Positions 7,203 to 15,228 of a stretch of DNA of 64,000 nucleotides are shown one piece after another (positions within the stretch are counted from its first letter, which is position 1; each line of letters begins with the position of its first letter). A program made the translations under genes and the position numbers. The DNA comes from Flexithrix dorotheae DSM 6795 (GTDB lineage Bacteria > Bacteroidota > Bacteroidia > Cytophagales > Flammeovirgaceae): the NCBI RefSeq assembly GCF_000379765.1, contig NZ_KB903454.1, positions 1-64,000 of the forward strand, given 5' to 3'. The notes beneath the pieces are model-generated. The model did not search any database and had not been told where the DNA came from. It worked only from the letters and a program-made list of their open reading frames with translations.

Positions 7203-9154
7203 GATAAACCAAAAACTGATAGAAGCCTGTAAAGTCTTTGTGAACTTGCATGGTCTCTAAAGGCTGAAATTATTGAAAATGGATTTGATTTTTTCTCTTC
7301 CGGATTTTCCGATGATTCATTTTTAGATTTTTGGAACCAGTTGTCATTGATGTTATTTTTCAAAACAGGTATTTCCGGGAAATAATTTGAAAAAAGGCCA
7401 TATTCAATCCCGATTCTGAGAATTTCTCCAGTTGAATTGCAGTCCATTATCACACCATTTTCCGCCTTAAAAGGATTACTAAAATCCATAGATTCAGTAA
7501 TAGTTCTTTTCCCATTTCTTATTAAATGATTCATTAAATGCTGAAAAATAAATTTTCCTTTAATTAATCCTTCATTCCTTTTAAACTTGATCAGTCCTTC
7601 AATAAAAGCAGTCATTTCTAAGGTTTTTATTTCACCAATTAGATTATTTGAGGATATGTTTTTTTCAATTCCAGGAATTAAATAAGATTCAATATTATCC
7701 AATAAACTTATTCCAGAGGCCTTGGAATGAATAGGATAGGGGAGACTCATTGCAAATAATTGCTTTTTTAAGGAGGATTCTTTTTTTAAACCGGTATTAT
7801 ATTTTTGTTTATTAAAACCCTCCTTAAGTTTTTCAGCCAGTTTGTTTGAATATTCTGCATACTCTTCCTTATTAAAAAGTTTTTGGAAAAAACTACTGAG
7901 TTTTAAAGAATTAAAAGCAGAAATAATTCTATTTAAATTGGCCTCCTTTACATCAAAAAAAGGTTCACTAAAAATTTCAATTGATTTTAGCAATTGATGT
8001 AAAGTCCCCAAAACAGGTTGAAGTTTTTTTTCTAAAAAAGACAAATTTTCTGTGTACTGAAGGTATTTTACACAAGAAGTCAAATAAATAGAAAGCAATT
8101 TAAAATATTCAGGGGAATCAGGCTTGTTTTCCATTTGTTCAAAACTTTTCTTCAACAAGGCCCGAAAATGGGAAAACCTTCCTGTAGCCAAAATTAATCC
8201 CGGCAAACCAATTAAAGAATAAGGCGAATCGATAGAATCAAATTTGAAGAATTTATCTCTTACAAATAATTTTTCATTTTGATGGATAAAAAACTGCTCT
8301 GCTGAAATTTGTAATTTCTGGAAGATTTTAGTGCTCTTTTTGGAAATGTATTTTTCCCTTCTTTGTATTTCCTTTTCAAACAATTTAAGGGCATCATCAT
8401 TTTCCTTTTCCGAAGAAATGATAATTCCCAGCTTTTGACCTTCTTTAAGCGAAACAGAAAAATGTCCAGGACTAAAAAGGTCCTCCTTAAAATCATTACC
8501 CAGCTCTAATTCTCTAAGGAGTTCATGGCTATAATACCAGGTGGAATTAAAATTAAATTCCGAACCAGGAATAGAAATAAATAGTTCGGGATTATTGGGA
8601 TAGGCTTTGTAATAAAAATTTCCTGACTCAAACTTACCTGATTCACATATGGAATCATTATGGAAATGAAGCCTGGTGCAATCTCTATTTGCAACCAATG
8701 GTTTAAGTTCCAATAAAAAAGGGGTAGGAGAATTTAGAACCTCATAAATGATTACCAACGAATTTCTTTCATGGATAAAAGCGATGCTTTTTTTTATTCT
8801 TATTTCATCCAGGTGGAAAGTAAATTCTGGGTATAAGTCTGTTCGAATATTTTCAATCCTTTTATATCCTTCTGGGAACAATCGATTTGGGTACTGATTG
8901 GTGGTTAGGGAAAGTTTATTATTTTGAGTTACAACTTGTTCATCAAACTTGGAAAGCACAACATAAGGAGGGTCGGATAATGGAGCATGATTTCCAGGCA
9001 CCACAAATAAACCATGGGCTTTCCTGGTATTAACACCACAGGAAGTAGAACTTGCGTATGCACCAATTCCATTACTTTCTAACCATTCCTGAGAACTTAA
9101 AATTTTAAAATTTGGTGATGAAAAAGTATTAGGTTGGAACCGATTTAGTAACAT
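7199..9154 (-). CDS. glycogen-debranching-enzyme-like protein, catalytic motifs apparently lost
   Basis: The N-terminal 300 residues match the N-terminal domain of bacterial/archaeal glycogen debranching enzymes (amylo-alpha-1,6-glucosidase type): EWLESNGIGAYASSTSCGVN (23-42), then RKAHGLFVVP, LSKFDEQ and FPEGYKRIENI. The C-terminal half keeps the helical outline, with SLIGLPGLILATGR and LFAMSLPYP. The motifs that carry the active site in relatives are not found: the W-x-R-D-T pattern before the LPGLxLATGR segment reads DSPYSL, and neither N-T-V-D-A-S-L-W nor A-Y-H-x-G-T-V-W is present. The length of 651 is near normal. Probably a glucan-binding or regulatory relative, or an enzyme on the way to decay; the frame is intact. 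There is no signal peptide, so it is likely cytoplasmic. Confidence 0.75.
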   Translation of the reverse strand: MLLNRFQPNTFSSPNFKILSSQEWLESNGIGAYASSTSCGVNTRKAHGLFVVPGNHAPLSDPPYVVLSKFDEQVVTQNNKLSLTTNQYPNRLFPEGYKRIENIRTDLYPEFTFHLDEIRIKKSIAFIHERNSLVIIYEVLNSPTPFLLELKPLVANRDCTRLHFHNDSICESGKFESGNFYYKAYPNNPELFISIPGSEFNFNSTWYYSHELLRELELGNDFKEDLFSPGHFSVSLKEGQKLGIIISSEKENDDALKLFEKEIQRREKYISKKSTKIFQKLQISAEQFFIHQNEKLFVRDKFFKFDSIDSPYSLIGLPGLILATGRFSHFRALLKKSFEQMENKPDSPEYFKLLSIYLTSCVKYLQYTENLSFLEKKLQPVLGTLHQLLKSIEIFSEPFFDVKEANLNRIISAFNSLKLSSFFQKLFNKEEYAEYSNKLAEKLKEGFNKQKYNTGLKKESSLKKQLFAMSLPYPIHSKASGISLLDNIESYLIPGIEKNISSNNLIGEIKTLEMTAFIEGLIKFKRNEGLIKGKFIFQHLMNHLIRNGKRTITESMDFSNPFKAENGVIMDCNSTGEILRIGIEYGLFSNYFPEIPVLKNNINDNWFQKSKNESSENPEEKKSNPFSIISAFRDHASSQRLYRLLSVFGLS

Positions 9155-9310
9155 GTCAGGAAGATTTACAGGGTTAACAACAAAATTCCATAATCGTTAC
9201 ATAAATTAGTTGATCTAAAGCATAATTACAATAAAAAATAAAATTTATTAAAACAATTTTGAAAAAATACAAAATATTGTATTTTATTTATATTTATTAT
9301 AACAATTTCA

Positions 9311-10168
9311 TTAATAATCCAGTACATCTAAATGAAGACTATTAATAATATTGATTAAGGTTTGTCCACAACTTGATTGAAAGACTGTATAATCCTTTTC
9401 ATTACAGTCATAAGTATTAATTACATTTGCCCAATGGACAAAGTTTTTCCCTCCCACAAATAAATTTGCATACTCACTTTTAGAAATCAGCTGTCCACTA
9501 AAATCTTCAAAAGATTGAGTGGGGTTTTTATAGGTTTTAGCTCCTCCACCGACATCTTTTAAGGCAAAAAAATTGTTTTCCCTTGCTTCTGTTCCATAAT
9601 TAGTAGAGGCAATCGTTTTGGCCACCAAAATGGAAAATGGGATGTGGTTTTTCCATTGTTCATTTAAAGCATTAAGCACAATATTAAATGCACTATTAGT
9701 TAAGAAACCTTTTTCTTTTTCAGATAAATCAGGATTCTCCAAAATAAGGGATTGTATGAATAAATCATTCAACTCCAAGTTCAATGAATAGGCTTCTTTT
9801 TCCGATAGTTGTGAAGTAGTAGGTATTCCATTATTGATAAGATATTGAGAAATTAATAGGTGCTTTTTGGCCAAAAAATTCTTCTTTTTTAAATCAATTG
9901 AAATTTTTTTTCTCTTATCATTCACTAAAGAATTTTCCTGGCTATGATAAGTAAATATTTCAACCTTTCTTTTTTTCGAAAACAAATTAGTTTCAGCTAT
10001 TTCTGAGATTAGCCAAAGTGATAAAAACGCAATTAGAAATTTTGGCAGGAAACTTTTTGTATCAAAAATAAAAACTTCCTGGATTTTTATTTCTTCCTGA
10101 ATAGGAGAGAAATTGAAAGTGTGTGAGGATGGTGTATTTGTCGATTGGTTTAAAATTATAGTATTCAT
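9311..10168 (-). CDS. GH73-like (glucosaminidase) domain protein without catalytic Glu
   Basis: The start is taken at the ATG at 10168 because a good promoter lies just upstream and a longer frame to 10240 would begin before the transcription start. A single hydrophobic segment (about 42-56) suggests a membrane anchor. The C-terminal part resembles GH73/LYZ2 N-acetylglucosaminidases: FSILVAKTIASTNYG (178-192), then RENNFFALK (196-204) and the Ser/Tyr-rich follow-up (TYKNPTQSFEDFSGQLIS). In active members the first segment reads I-L-E-S-G-W-G; here Ser188 sits where the catalytic Glu belongs. Probably a peptidoglycan-binding pseudoenzyme. Divergent from the 10317 gene. Confidence 0.6.
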   Translation of the reverse strand: MNTIILNQSTNTPSSHTFNFSPIQEEIKIQEVFIFDTKSFLPKFLIAFLSLWLISEIAETNLFSKKRKVEIFTYHSQENSLVNDKRKKISIDLKKKNFLAKKHLLISQYLINNGIPTTSQLSEKEAYSLNLELNDLFIQSLILENPDLSEKEKGFLTNSAFNIVLNALNEQWKNHIPFSILVAKTIASTNYGTEARENNFFALKDVGGGAKTYKNPTQSFEDFSGQLISKSEYANLFVGGKNFVHWANVINTYDCNEKDYTVFQSSCGQTLINIINSLHLDVLDY

Positions 10169-10208
10169 TTCAAAAACAACAATGTTAAAAAAAATATCAT
10201 TTCTAACA

Positions 10209-10240
10209 CAAATGTACGAATAAGTAAATTTAATAAACAA
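10209..10240 (-). promoter_or_regulatory. promoter of the GH73-like gene
   Basis: On the minus strand TTG (10240-10238), 21 bp, then TACATTTG (10216-10209), an exact match to the Bacteroidota consensus. It predicts a leader of about 35 nt before the ATG at 10168. Confidence 0.65.
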
Positions 10241-10255
10241 TAAAATGTTAATTAT

Positions 10256-10286
10256 TTTGACATTTTGTGATTTTTGCTTATTTTAG
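10256..10286 (+). promoter_or_regulatory. promoter of the 10317 gene
   Basis: TTTG at 10256-10259, 19 bp, then TATTTTAG at 10279-10286 (one mismatch to TAnnTTTG). Start of transcription would fall near 10291, inside the adjoining palindrome. Confidence 0.5.
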
Positions 10287-10305
10287 TTGCAAGTTGCAAC
10301 TAAAA
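10281..10305. promoter_or_regulatory. perfect 25-bp palindrome, likely operator
   Basis: The 12-base arm TTTTAGTTGCAA (10281-10292) and its exact reverse complement (10294-10305) flank a single G. It covers most of the predicted -7 element and the predicted transcription start of the 10317 gene and ends 11 bp before its ATG. The position fits a repressor site, possibly for the gene's own product. A 12-bp stem with a one-base loop is poor as an RNA hairpin, so a DNA-binding site is the likelier reading. Confidence 0.7.
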
Positions 10306-10316
10306 CTGATTAAGAA

Positions 10317-11435
10317 ATGAACACATCAAATAGAAAATTTGAACTACAACTCATTGAAGAAGAATTAAATTATCTCATCAAAAACGACAGAAAAAACTGG
10401 ATAAGAACAGCTAAACTTTTGTTCAGAATAGAGCAGGAAAAATTATATGAAGTCAGGGCTGTTTCATTTACCAGATATGTAGTCCAGCTTGCAGAACAAA
10501 ATAAAATTAATGTATCCACCCTGTGGAGAGCAAAAACTGCAGCAAATGTTTATGCTGAATTATTGGGATATGAAAACATAAAGGAAATAAAAGAAGAAAA
10601 GGTAAAAACCACTCCAGAACAATTAGAAACCTATAAGAAAATAAAGACCATTGCGCCTGAAAAAATTGTAGAAGAAATTAAAAATAAATTAATAGAAGGG
10701 GAGGGAATAAGAAATGAATTACATGCGGTTTGGAAAACATACAGACCCTTGAAGAAAGGCAAAACTGAACGAGGTAGGAAAAATAATAAGCAGAATAATG
10801 AGGTATTGGTAAGTGCGGATCAGTACCACTTGCCTTTTGATGATGAGGAAGTAATGATAAACAAAGAAATTGAAGATGAAAATTATGGATATCTTTTAAA
10901 GGATATTCAAAAACTGGAAAAGTATAACCTTTCCACGGAAGACCTGACTATTGGAAATATAAAAAACGCATTAAGAGGAAGAAAATGGATTTCATTGGCA
11001 CTTGGAAAGTATAATCTCTGCCAGTTCAATTCCTTTTATGATATTAGCTTTAAAGACTATGAAAAAAATATTCGATATAAATTTGACTATATTGGATTCA
11101 TTAAAAAGGACAAAAAAATAAATAGTTTTCCCATTCTTGTTGGAGTTGTAGTCAATACAAATCCAACATCTCATATTTTACAAAGAAAAATCAAAGTACA
11201 ATTCCCCTATTTTAATTGCTTTTATGTTGCAATCCCTCTTAAAGATGAAATCATCAGAAAAGCGCTTGAAAATATTCCTGAATCAACAGGAATAATTGCT
11301 ATCGGAAAAGAAATAGAAGGGGGAACACGCCATGAACTAAAAATGGTAAGAAAAAGTAAACTTACTTCCTCCATAGAGGAAAAAAACAGAGCTATTCTTT
11401 TTCAAAAACTTCTTGAAAATAATTTAGGTTGGTGA
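10317..11435 (+). CDS. uncharacterised protein: HTH-like N-terminus and nuclease-fold-like C-terminus
   Basis: I do not recognise a named family for the whole protein (372 aa, no membrane segment). Residues about 10-85 are helical and read like a DNA-binding helix-turn-helix (WIRTAKLLFRIEQEKLY, then SFTRYVVQLAEQNKINVSTLWRAKTAA). A charged linker runs from about 90 to 215. The last 150 residues resemble the MmcB (DUF1052) PD-(D/E)xK-like fold in outline: a strand with Asp257 (KFDYIGF), a strand ILVGVVVN where relatives have E-x-K, FPYFNCFYVAIP, and PESTGIIAIGKE close to the end. The missing E-x-K suggests a non-cutting domain. The similarity is my own pattern reading and weak. The gene begins 11 bp after the perfect palindrome. 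Confidence 0.55.
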   Translation: MNTSNRKFELQLIEEELNYLIKNDRKNWIRTAKLLFRIEQEKLYEVRAVSFTRYVVQLAEQNKINVSTLWRAKTAANVYAELLGYENIKEIKEEKVKTTPEQLETYKKIKTIAPEKIVEEIKNKLIEGEGIRNELHAVWKTYRPLKKGKTERGRKNNKQNNEVLVSADQYHLPFDDEEVMINKEIEDENYGYLLKDIQKLEKYNLSTEDLTIGNIKNALRGRKWISLALGKYNLCQFNSFYDISFKDYEKNIRYKFDYIGFIKKDKKINSFPILVGVVVNTNPTSHILQRKIKVQFPYFNCFYVAIPLKDEIIRKALENIPESTGIIAIGKEIEGGTRHELKMVRKSKLTSSIEEKNRAILFQKLLENNLGW

Positions 11436-11450
11436 ATATCATAGCTGTTA

Positions 11451-12341
11451 TTAAAATTCCTTCAACAATTTCTCAGCTTTTTCCTGATAAGAATCACCAC
11501 CATTTTTTGCTAAATCCATGAAAACAACTTTGGCTTCATCTATTTCCCCATTTTTAAGAAAACTAATGCCCAAATACCACTTTGTCCGTGTCTCAAACTC
11601 TCCGGGATTATTTTCCAGGAGTTCTTTAAAAATATTGATGGATTCTTCAGGCTGGTTATTTGCCAAATAAGCATTCCCCAGGTAAAACTTCAATTTGTCA
11701 TCTTCCGCCTTTGAAAGTAACTCCCGGAAGGAATTAATAGAAGTTTCATATTGACCCAGGCTATAGGCGTTATACGCTTTTTGGATTTGATCTTCTACTT
11801 TTTCAGATTCTGAGCCTCTCACCACTGTCAAATTTTCATCATCTGAGTTTATATAAGTATAAGGACCCTGACCAATTTCATTATAAGCTAAATTGTATAG
11901 CCTTTCGGAATTTGGAGTAGAGAAAATAAAGTAGGCGGCAATTAAAAGAGCAATACTGGCTGCAATGCCCATTGATTTATAAGTGAACAAGGAAAATGAT
12001 CGGTTATTTTGCGATTCTTGTTTGAGTTGAATTTGTTTCCCTTCTTTGGGAGAAATTTTCACACCATATTTTTCTTCAAGATCCACCTGGTCAGCAAGCT
12101 CCAGGAATGGTTCTAAATCCTGATTTGAATATTGATTAAACCCAAGGCTTTTAAGTGACCCTTTTAATTCCTTTCTAGTGCTGTATCTAATCCCAGGTAA
12201 AATGGTTTTTACATCCAGAAATAATTTATTGAACTGGTCATCACTTTGCCTCAAAGATTCAAATTCTTTTACCTCATCTGTTGAAAGTTTGTTAGCCAGG
12301 TAGTTTTCTATGAACTCAATGTAGTTTTCCTCATTTTCCAT
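11451..12341 (-). CDS. membrane TPR protein, probable anti-sigma factor
   Basis: The protein has an acidic, helical cytoplasmic N-terminus (about 1-120) beginning with the anti-sigma-like ENYIEFIENYLANKLSTDEV. One membrane helix follows (about 124-142, SMGIAASIALLIAAYFIF). The extracytoplasmic C-terminus carries three to four TPR-type repeats (about 180-296; AYNAYSLGQYETSINSFREL and KFYLGNAYLANNQPEESINI). It lies 13 bp downstream of an ECF-type sigma gene, the usual arrangement of a sigma/anti-sigma pair in Bacteroidota. I infer that it holds the sigma factor at the membrane and senses an envelope signal through the TPR part. Confidence 0.75.
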   Translation of the reverse strand: MENEENYIEFIENYLANKLSTDEVKEFESLRQSDDQFNKLFLDVKTILPGIRYSTRKELKGSLKSLGFNQYSNQDLEPFLELADQVDLEEKYGVKISPKEGKQIQLKQESQNNRSFSLFTYKSMGIAASIALLIAAYFIFSTPNSERLYNLAYNEIGQGPYTYINSDDENLTVVRGSESEKVEDQIQKAYNAYSLGQYETSINSFRELLSKAEDDKLKFYLGNAYLANNQPEESINIFKELLENNPGEFETRTKWYLGISFLKNGEIDEAKVVFMDLAKNGGDSYQEKAEKLLKEF

Positions 12342-12354
12342 GGTCAGGAAATAT

Positions 12355-12918
12355 TTAGTTATTATTAAATAGTTTTCTAAGTCTTTTCATGCATTTTGCC
12401 TTTTGGTTTTTAGCCACATCCGCATTTTTGTAGTTGAGTAGTTCTGCAATTTCAATCATCCTTTTCTTATGGTAATAGTGTAATTCCAATAACCTTTTGC
12501 AAGGATTACCCAAATCTGTTAAGCACGTTTCTACAATTTTAAATTTTTGTTCAGTCTCATTTTCAAAATGCTCATTTTCTTCATCATAAAAAGTTTCTGA
12601 ACTTTTGCTTATTTCAATTTTGATATCATTAAACCGATTATCTTTTTTTACAAAGGCTAATGTTTTATTTATTCCAATCTGAAAAAGATAGGTTTTGAGC
12701 GTACTACTTAAATTTTCTTCGTTTAACCGGCCGTTGGTAATATTTTCATACAAGGCCACCATTGATTCGCTGAAAATATCTTCAGCATCCTCTCTGGTAA
12801 GTTTGTTAAACTTTCTAAGTATTAAGCCTAAAAACTCATTATGAAACTGTAAATAAACTTCTTCTAAAGCAACCTGGTCTCCTGTGTGAATCCTTTGTAA
12901 AACAGAAAGATCGTTCAT
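12355..12918 (-). CDS. ECF-type RNA polymerase sigma factor
   Basis: A sigma-70 family protein of 187 residues. Region 2 covers about 22-90 (FLGLILRKFNKLTREDAEDIFSE, with the DAEDIFSE core of region 2.2). Region 4 is at about 130-187 (CLTDLGNPCKRLLELHYYHK and then the helix-turn-helix MIEIAELLNYKNADVAKNQKAKCMKRLRKLF). The linker is long and rich in Glu. It is first in a two-gene unit with the membrane TPR protein, its likely regulator. Target promoters are not known; autoregulation is common in such pairs, but I see no matching motif upstream. Confidence 0.88.
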   Translation of the reverse strand: MNDLSVLQRIHTGDQVALEEVYLQFHNEFLGLILRKFNKLTREDAEDIFSESMVALYENITNGRLNEENLSSTLKTYLFQIGINKTLAFVKKDNRFNDIKIEISKSSETFYDEENEHFENETEQKFKIVETCLTDLGNPCKRLLELHYYHKKRMIEIAELLNYKNADVAKNQKAKCMKRLRKLFNNN

Positions 12919-13076
12919 CTTTGACTTTTAATAAATGATATATAAAAAGGTAACCCTTTAATAAAAAAAAATGATTTGCCAATATAAAAATTCCTGTATT
13001 AATAGTATTTATAATCTTAAAAAAATTAAAATTTGAGAATTTATCGGTACAAATAATCAAAATTTAATTCAAACTT

Positions 13077-13084
13077 TATCTTTG
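13077..13084 (+). promoter_or_regulatory. possible -7 element for glnS
   Basis: TATCTTTG is an exact TAnnTTTG, 116 bp before the glnS ATG. No good TTG lies at the expected distance upstream, so the assignment is weak. Confidence 0.35.
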
Positions 13085-13200
13085 CATTACAAAAGAGAAA
13101 TTGATTTCTTTTTTACTCGTTTTATTTTATTGAAAATCAAACAAATAGGCATAAAAAAAGTTTCTTTGTTCACAAAACGATACTTTAGCAAAAAGGATAT

Positions 13201-14874
13201 ATGAGTACTACAGAGGAAAAGGCACCATTAAACTTTATCGAAATTAAAATCGAGGAAGATTTAAAAAACCATAAAAACGACAGTAAAGTCCATACCAGGT
13301 TTCCACCCGAACCAAATGGTTATTTGCACATTGGACATGCCAAATCTATTTGTCTAAATTTTGGTCTGGCTCAAAAGTACAATGGATTATGCAATTTAAG
13401 GTTTGACGACACTAATCCTGAAAAAGAAAATATAGAATATGTGAATTCTATAAAATCTGATGTAAAATGGTTGGGGTTTGATTGGGGTGACAGAGAATTT
13501 TATGCTTCTGATTACTTCGAAAAGTTATACGAATATGCTATAAAACTAATCCAAATTGGTAAAGCTTATGTGGACGACTCTACGGCTGAGGAATTAAGCC
13601 GTATGAGAGGAACAACTACTGAACCGGGAATAGAAAGCCCTTTTCGAAGCAGGTCTGTAGAAGAGAACCTTGAATTATTCAAGAAAATGAAAAATGGAGA
13701 ATTTGAGGAGGGAAGTCGGATATTAAGGGCCAAAATTGACATGGCCTCACCTAATATTCACTTAAGGGATCCTGCGATTTACAGGATTAAAAAAGTAAAA
13801 CATCATAGAACCGGAGATGATTGGTTCATTTATCCTATGTACGACTGGGCACATGGATTATCAGATTCAATTGAAGGAGTTACACACTCCATCTGTACAC
13901 TTGAATTTGAGGTTCACCGACCATTGTATGACTGGATTTTGGATCAGTTAGAAGTATTCCATCCTCAACAAATCGAGTTTGCCAGACTCAATTTAACATA
14001 CACAGTTTTGAGTAAAAGGAAATTACTTCAGTTAGTAACAGAGAAACATGTTTCTTCATGGGATGATCCCAGGATGCCAACAATTTCCGGACTGAGAAGA
14101 AGAGGATATTCCCCTGCATCTATTCGGAATTTTGCCAAGAAAATAGGGGTAGCAAAAAGAGATGGGATAATTGATGTTGCTCTATTGGAACACAGTGTGA
14201 GAGAAGATTTGAATAAGGAAGCTAATCGGGTAATGGGTGTTTTAAATCCATTAAAAGTAACTATTACCAATTATTCTGAGGGAAAAACTGAAATGTTATC
14301 AGCCAAAAATAACCCGGAAAAGGAAGAAAGAGGGGAGAGGGAACTGCCTTTTTCAAAAGTTATTTATATAGAAAAAGGTGACTTCATGGAAAACCCTCCA
14401 CGAAAATATTTCCGGTTATCTCCAGAGAAGGAAGTAAGGCTAAAGTTTGCTTATATTATTAAATGCGAGGAAGTTATAAAAGATAAATCTGGGGAAGTTG
14501 TAGAGCTGAAATGTACCTATGATATCAATTCAAAAAGTGGAAGTGATACTTCAGGGAAAAAAGTGAAGGGAACTATTCATTGGGTTTCAGCAGCGCATGC
14601 TGAAACAGCAGAAGTTAGACTGTATGACCGACTATTTTCTGTAGAAGATCCGGCTGGAAATAAAGAAAAAGACTTTCTGGAATTTATTAATCCAGATTCT
14701 AAAGTCGTGCAAAAAGCATTTGTAGAGCCCGGAATAAAGAACTTTAATATTGGTGAAAGTTTTCAGTTTGAAAGATTGGGCTATTTTTGTTTGGATCCCG
14801 AAACCTCAGCTAATCAGTTGGTTATAAACAGGACGGTGACTTTGAGAGATAGCTGGGGAAAAAAGAAAAATTGA
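13201..14874 (+). CDS. glnS: glutaminyl-tRNA synthetase
   Basis: Class Ib aminoacyl-tRNA synthetase that charges tRNA-Gln with glutamine in the cytoplasm. The class signature HIGH is at 43-46 in [16 protein letters not shown], and the KMSKS-equivalent is VLSKRKL at 269-275, the GlnRS form. FDDTNPEKE (68-76) and [20 protein letters not shown] (207-226) are family landmarks. The C-terminal anticodon-binding beta-barrels are complete (ending near [12 protein letters not shown]). The length of 557 equals that of the E. coli enzyme. Its presence indicates direct glutaminylation rather than the GatCAB route for tRNA-Gln. Monocistronic as far as can be seen, with hairpins after the stop. Confidence 0.97.
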   Translation: MSTTEEKAPLNFIEIKIEEDLKNHKNDSKVHTRFPPEPNGYLHIGHAKSICLNFGLAQKYNGLCNLRFDDTNPEKENIEYVNSIKSDVKWLGFDWGDREFYASDYFEKLYEYAIKLIQIGKAYVDDSTAEELSRMRGTTTEPGIESPFRSRSVEENLELFKKMKNGEFEEGSRILRAKIDMASPNIHLRDPAIYRIKKVKHHRTGDDWFIYPMYDWAHGLSDSIEGVTHSICTLEFEVHRPLYDWILDQLEVFHPQQIEFARLNLTYTVLSKRKLLQLVTEKHVSSWDDPRMPTISGLRRRGYSPASIRNFAKKIGVAKRDGIIDVALLEHSVREDLNKEANRVMGVLNPLKVTITNYSEGKTEMLSAKNNPEKEERGERELPFSKVIYIEKGDFMENPPRKYFRLSPEKEVRLKFAYIIKCEEVIKDKSGEVVELKCTYDINSKSGSDTSGKKVKGTIHWVSAAHAETAEVRLYDRLFSVEDPAGNKEKDFLEFINPDSKVVQKAFVEPGIKNFNIGESFQFERLGYFCLDPETSANQLVINRTVTLRDSWGKKKN

Positions 14875-14897
14875 ACATCTTCAATAAAAATACTAAA

Positions 14898-14975
14898 TTG
14901 TGGTTATTTTAATTAGGAAAATTTAATGTTATATTAGTGTTATAATCCTTTCATTTTCCTAATTAATTACCACAA
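14898..14975. repeat. long imperfect inverted repeat after glnS
   Basis: Arms 14898-14922 and 14953-14975 are complementary over almost their full length, with a perfect 14-bp core (TTAATTAGGAAAAT and its complement) and outer TTGTGGT/ACCACAA. The loop is about 30 nt. It could terminate glnS, although there is no T-run, or be part of a structured RNA or a small mobile remnant. Confidence 0.6.
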
Positions 14976-14991
14976 CAACTCTAAATTTTAC

Positions 14992-15062
14992 TTTTCTGGA
15001 AAAACCGCCAAACTCAATGGTGCTTGGCAAGTAATTATTTAATTCTACAAATTTCCAGAAAA
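14992..15062. repeat. second stem-loop, nested
   Basis: An outer 11-bp perfect stem (TTTTCTGGAAA at 14992-15002 with 15052-15062) encloses a GCCAA/TTGGC pair (15007-15011 with 15024-15028). It ends three bases before the 35-codon ORF at 15066, where it could shape translation. Confidence 0.5.
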
Positions 15063-15065
15063 CTA

Positions 15066-15173
15066 ATGGATCATCCACCTTCAAAAAATTATGGTTTTGA
15101 TATCAATGACATCATTATGATAATGATGGTAATTGTGGCTTTGGTGCTGTGTTCAATCTTATTTATTAATTAA
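15066..15173 (+). CDS. 35-codon single-span membrane micro-ORF
   Basis: ATG to TAA, 35 residues: a polar start (MDHPPSKNYGFDINDI) followed by an uninterrupted hydrophobic stretch (about 16-34, IIMIMMVIVALVLCSILFI). This pattern, a short polar head and one helix, is typical of real small membrane proteins and unlikely in random AT-rich DNA of this length. No homologue is known to me. It follows the paired stem-loops directly, and no obvious ribosome-binding site is seen. The next gene is convergent and ends at 15229. Confidence 0.45.
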   Translation: MDHPPSKNYGFDINDIIMIMMVIVALVLCSILFIN

Positions 15174-15228
15174 TGATAATTTATGTTATGTTAAGTAGAT
15201 TATTTTCTTTTCCGTTTATCTGCCCTAC

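Noticed and set aside
10169-10240. Longer N-terminus for the GH73-like gene
   Set aside because: A promoter with exact consensus lies inside it, so the transcript begins after this start.
12839-13060. 73-codon minus-strand frame overlapping the sigma gene start
   Set aside because: It overlaps the sigma gene in another frame, and its content (Phe/Asn/Ile from AT-rich DNA) has no protein-like pattern.
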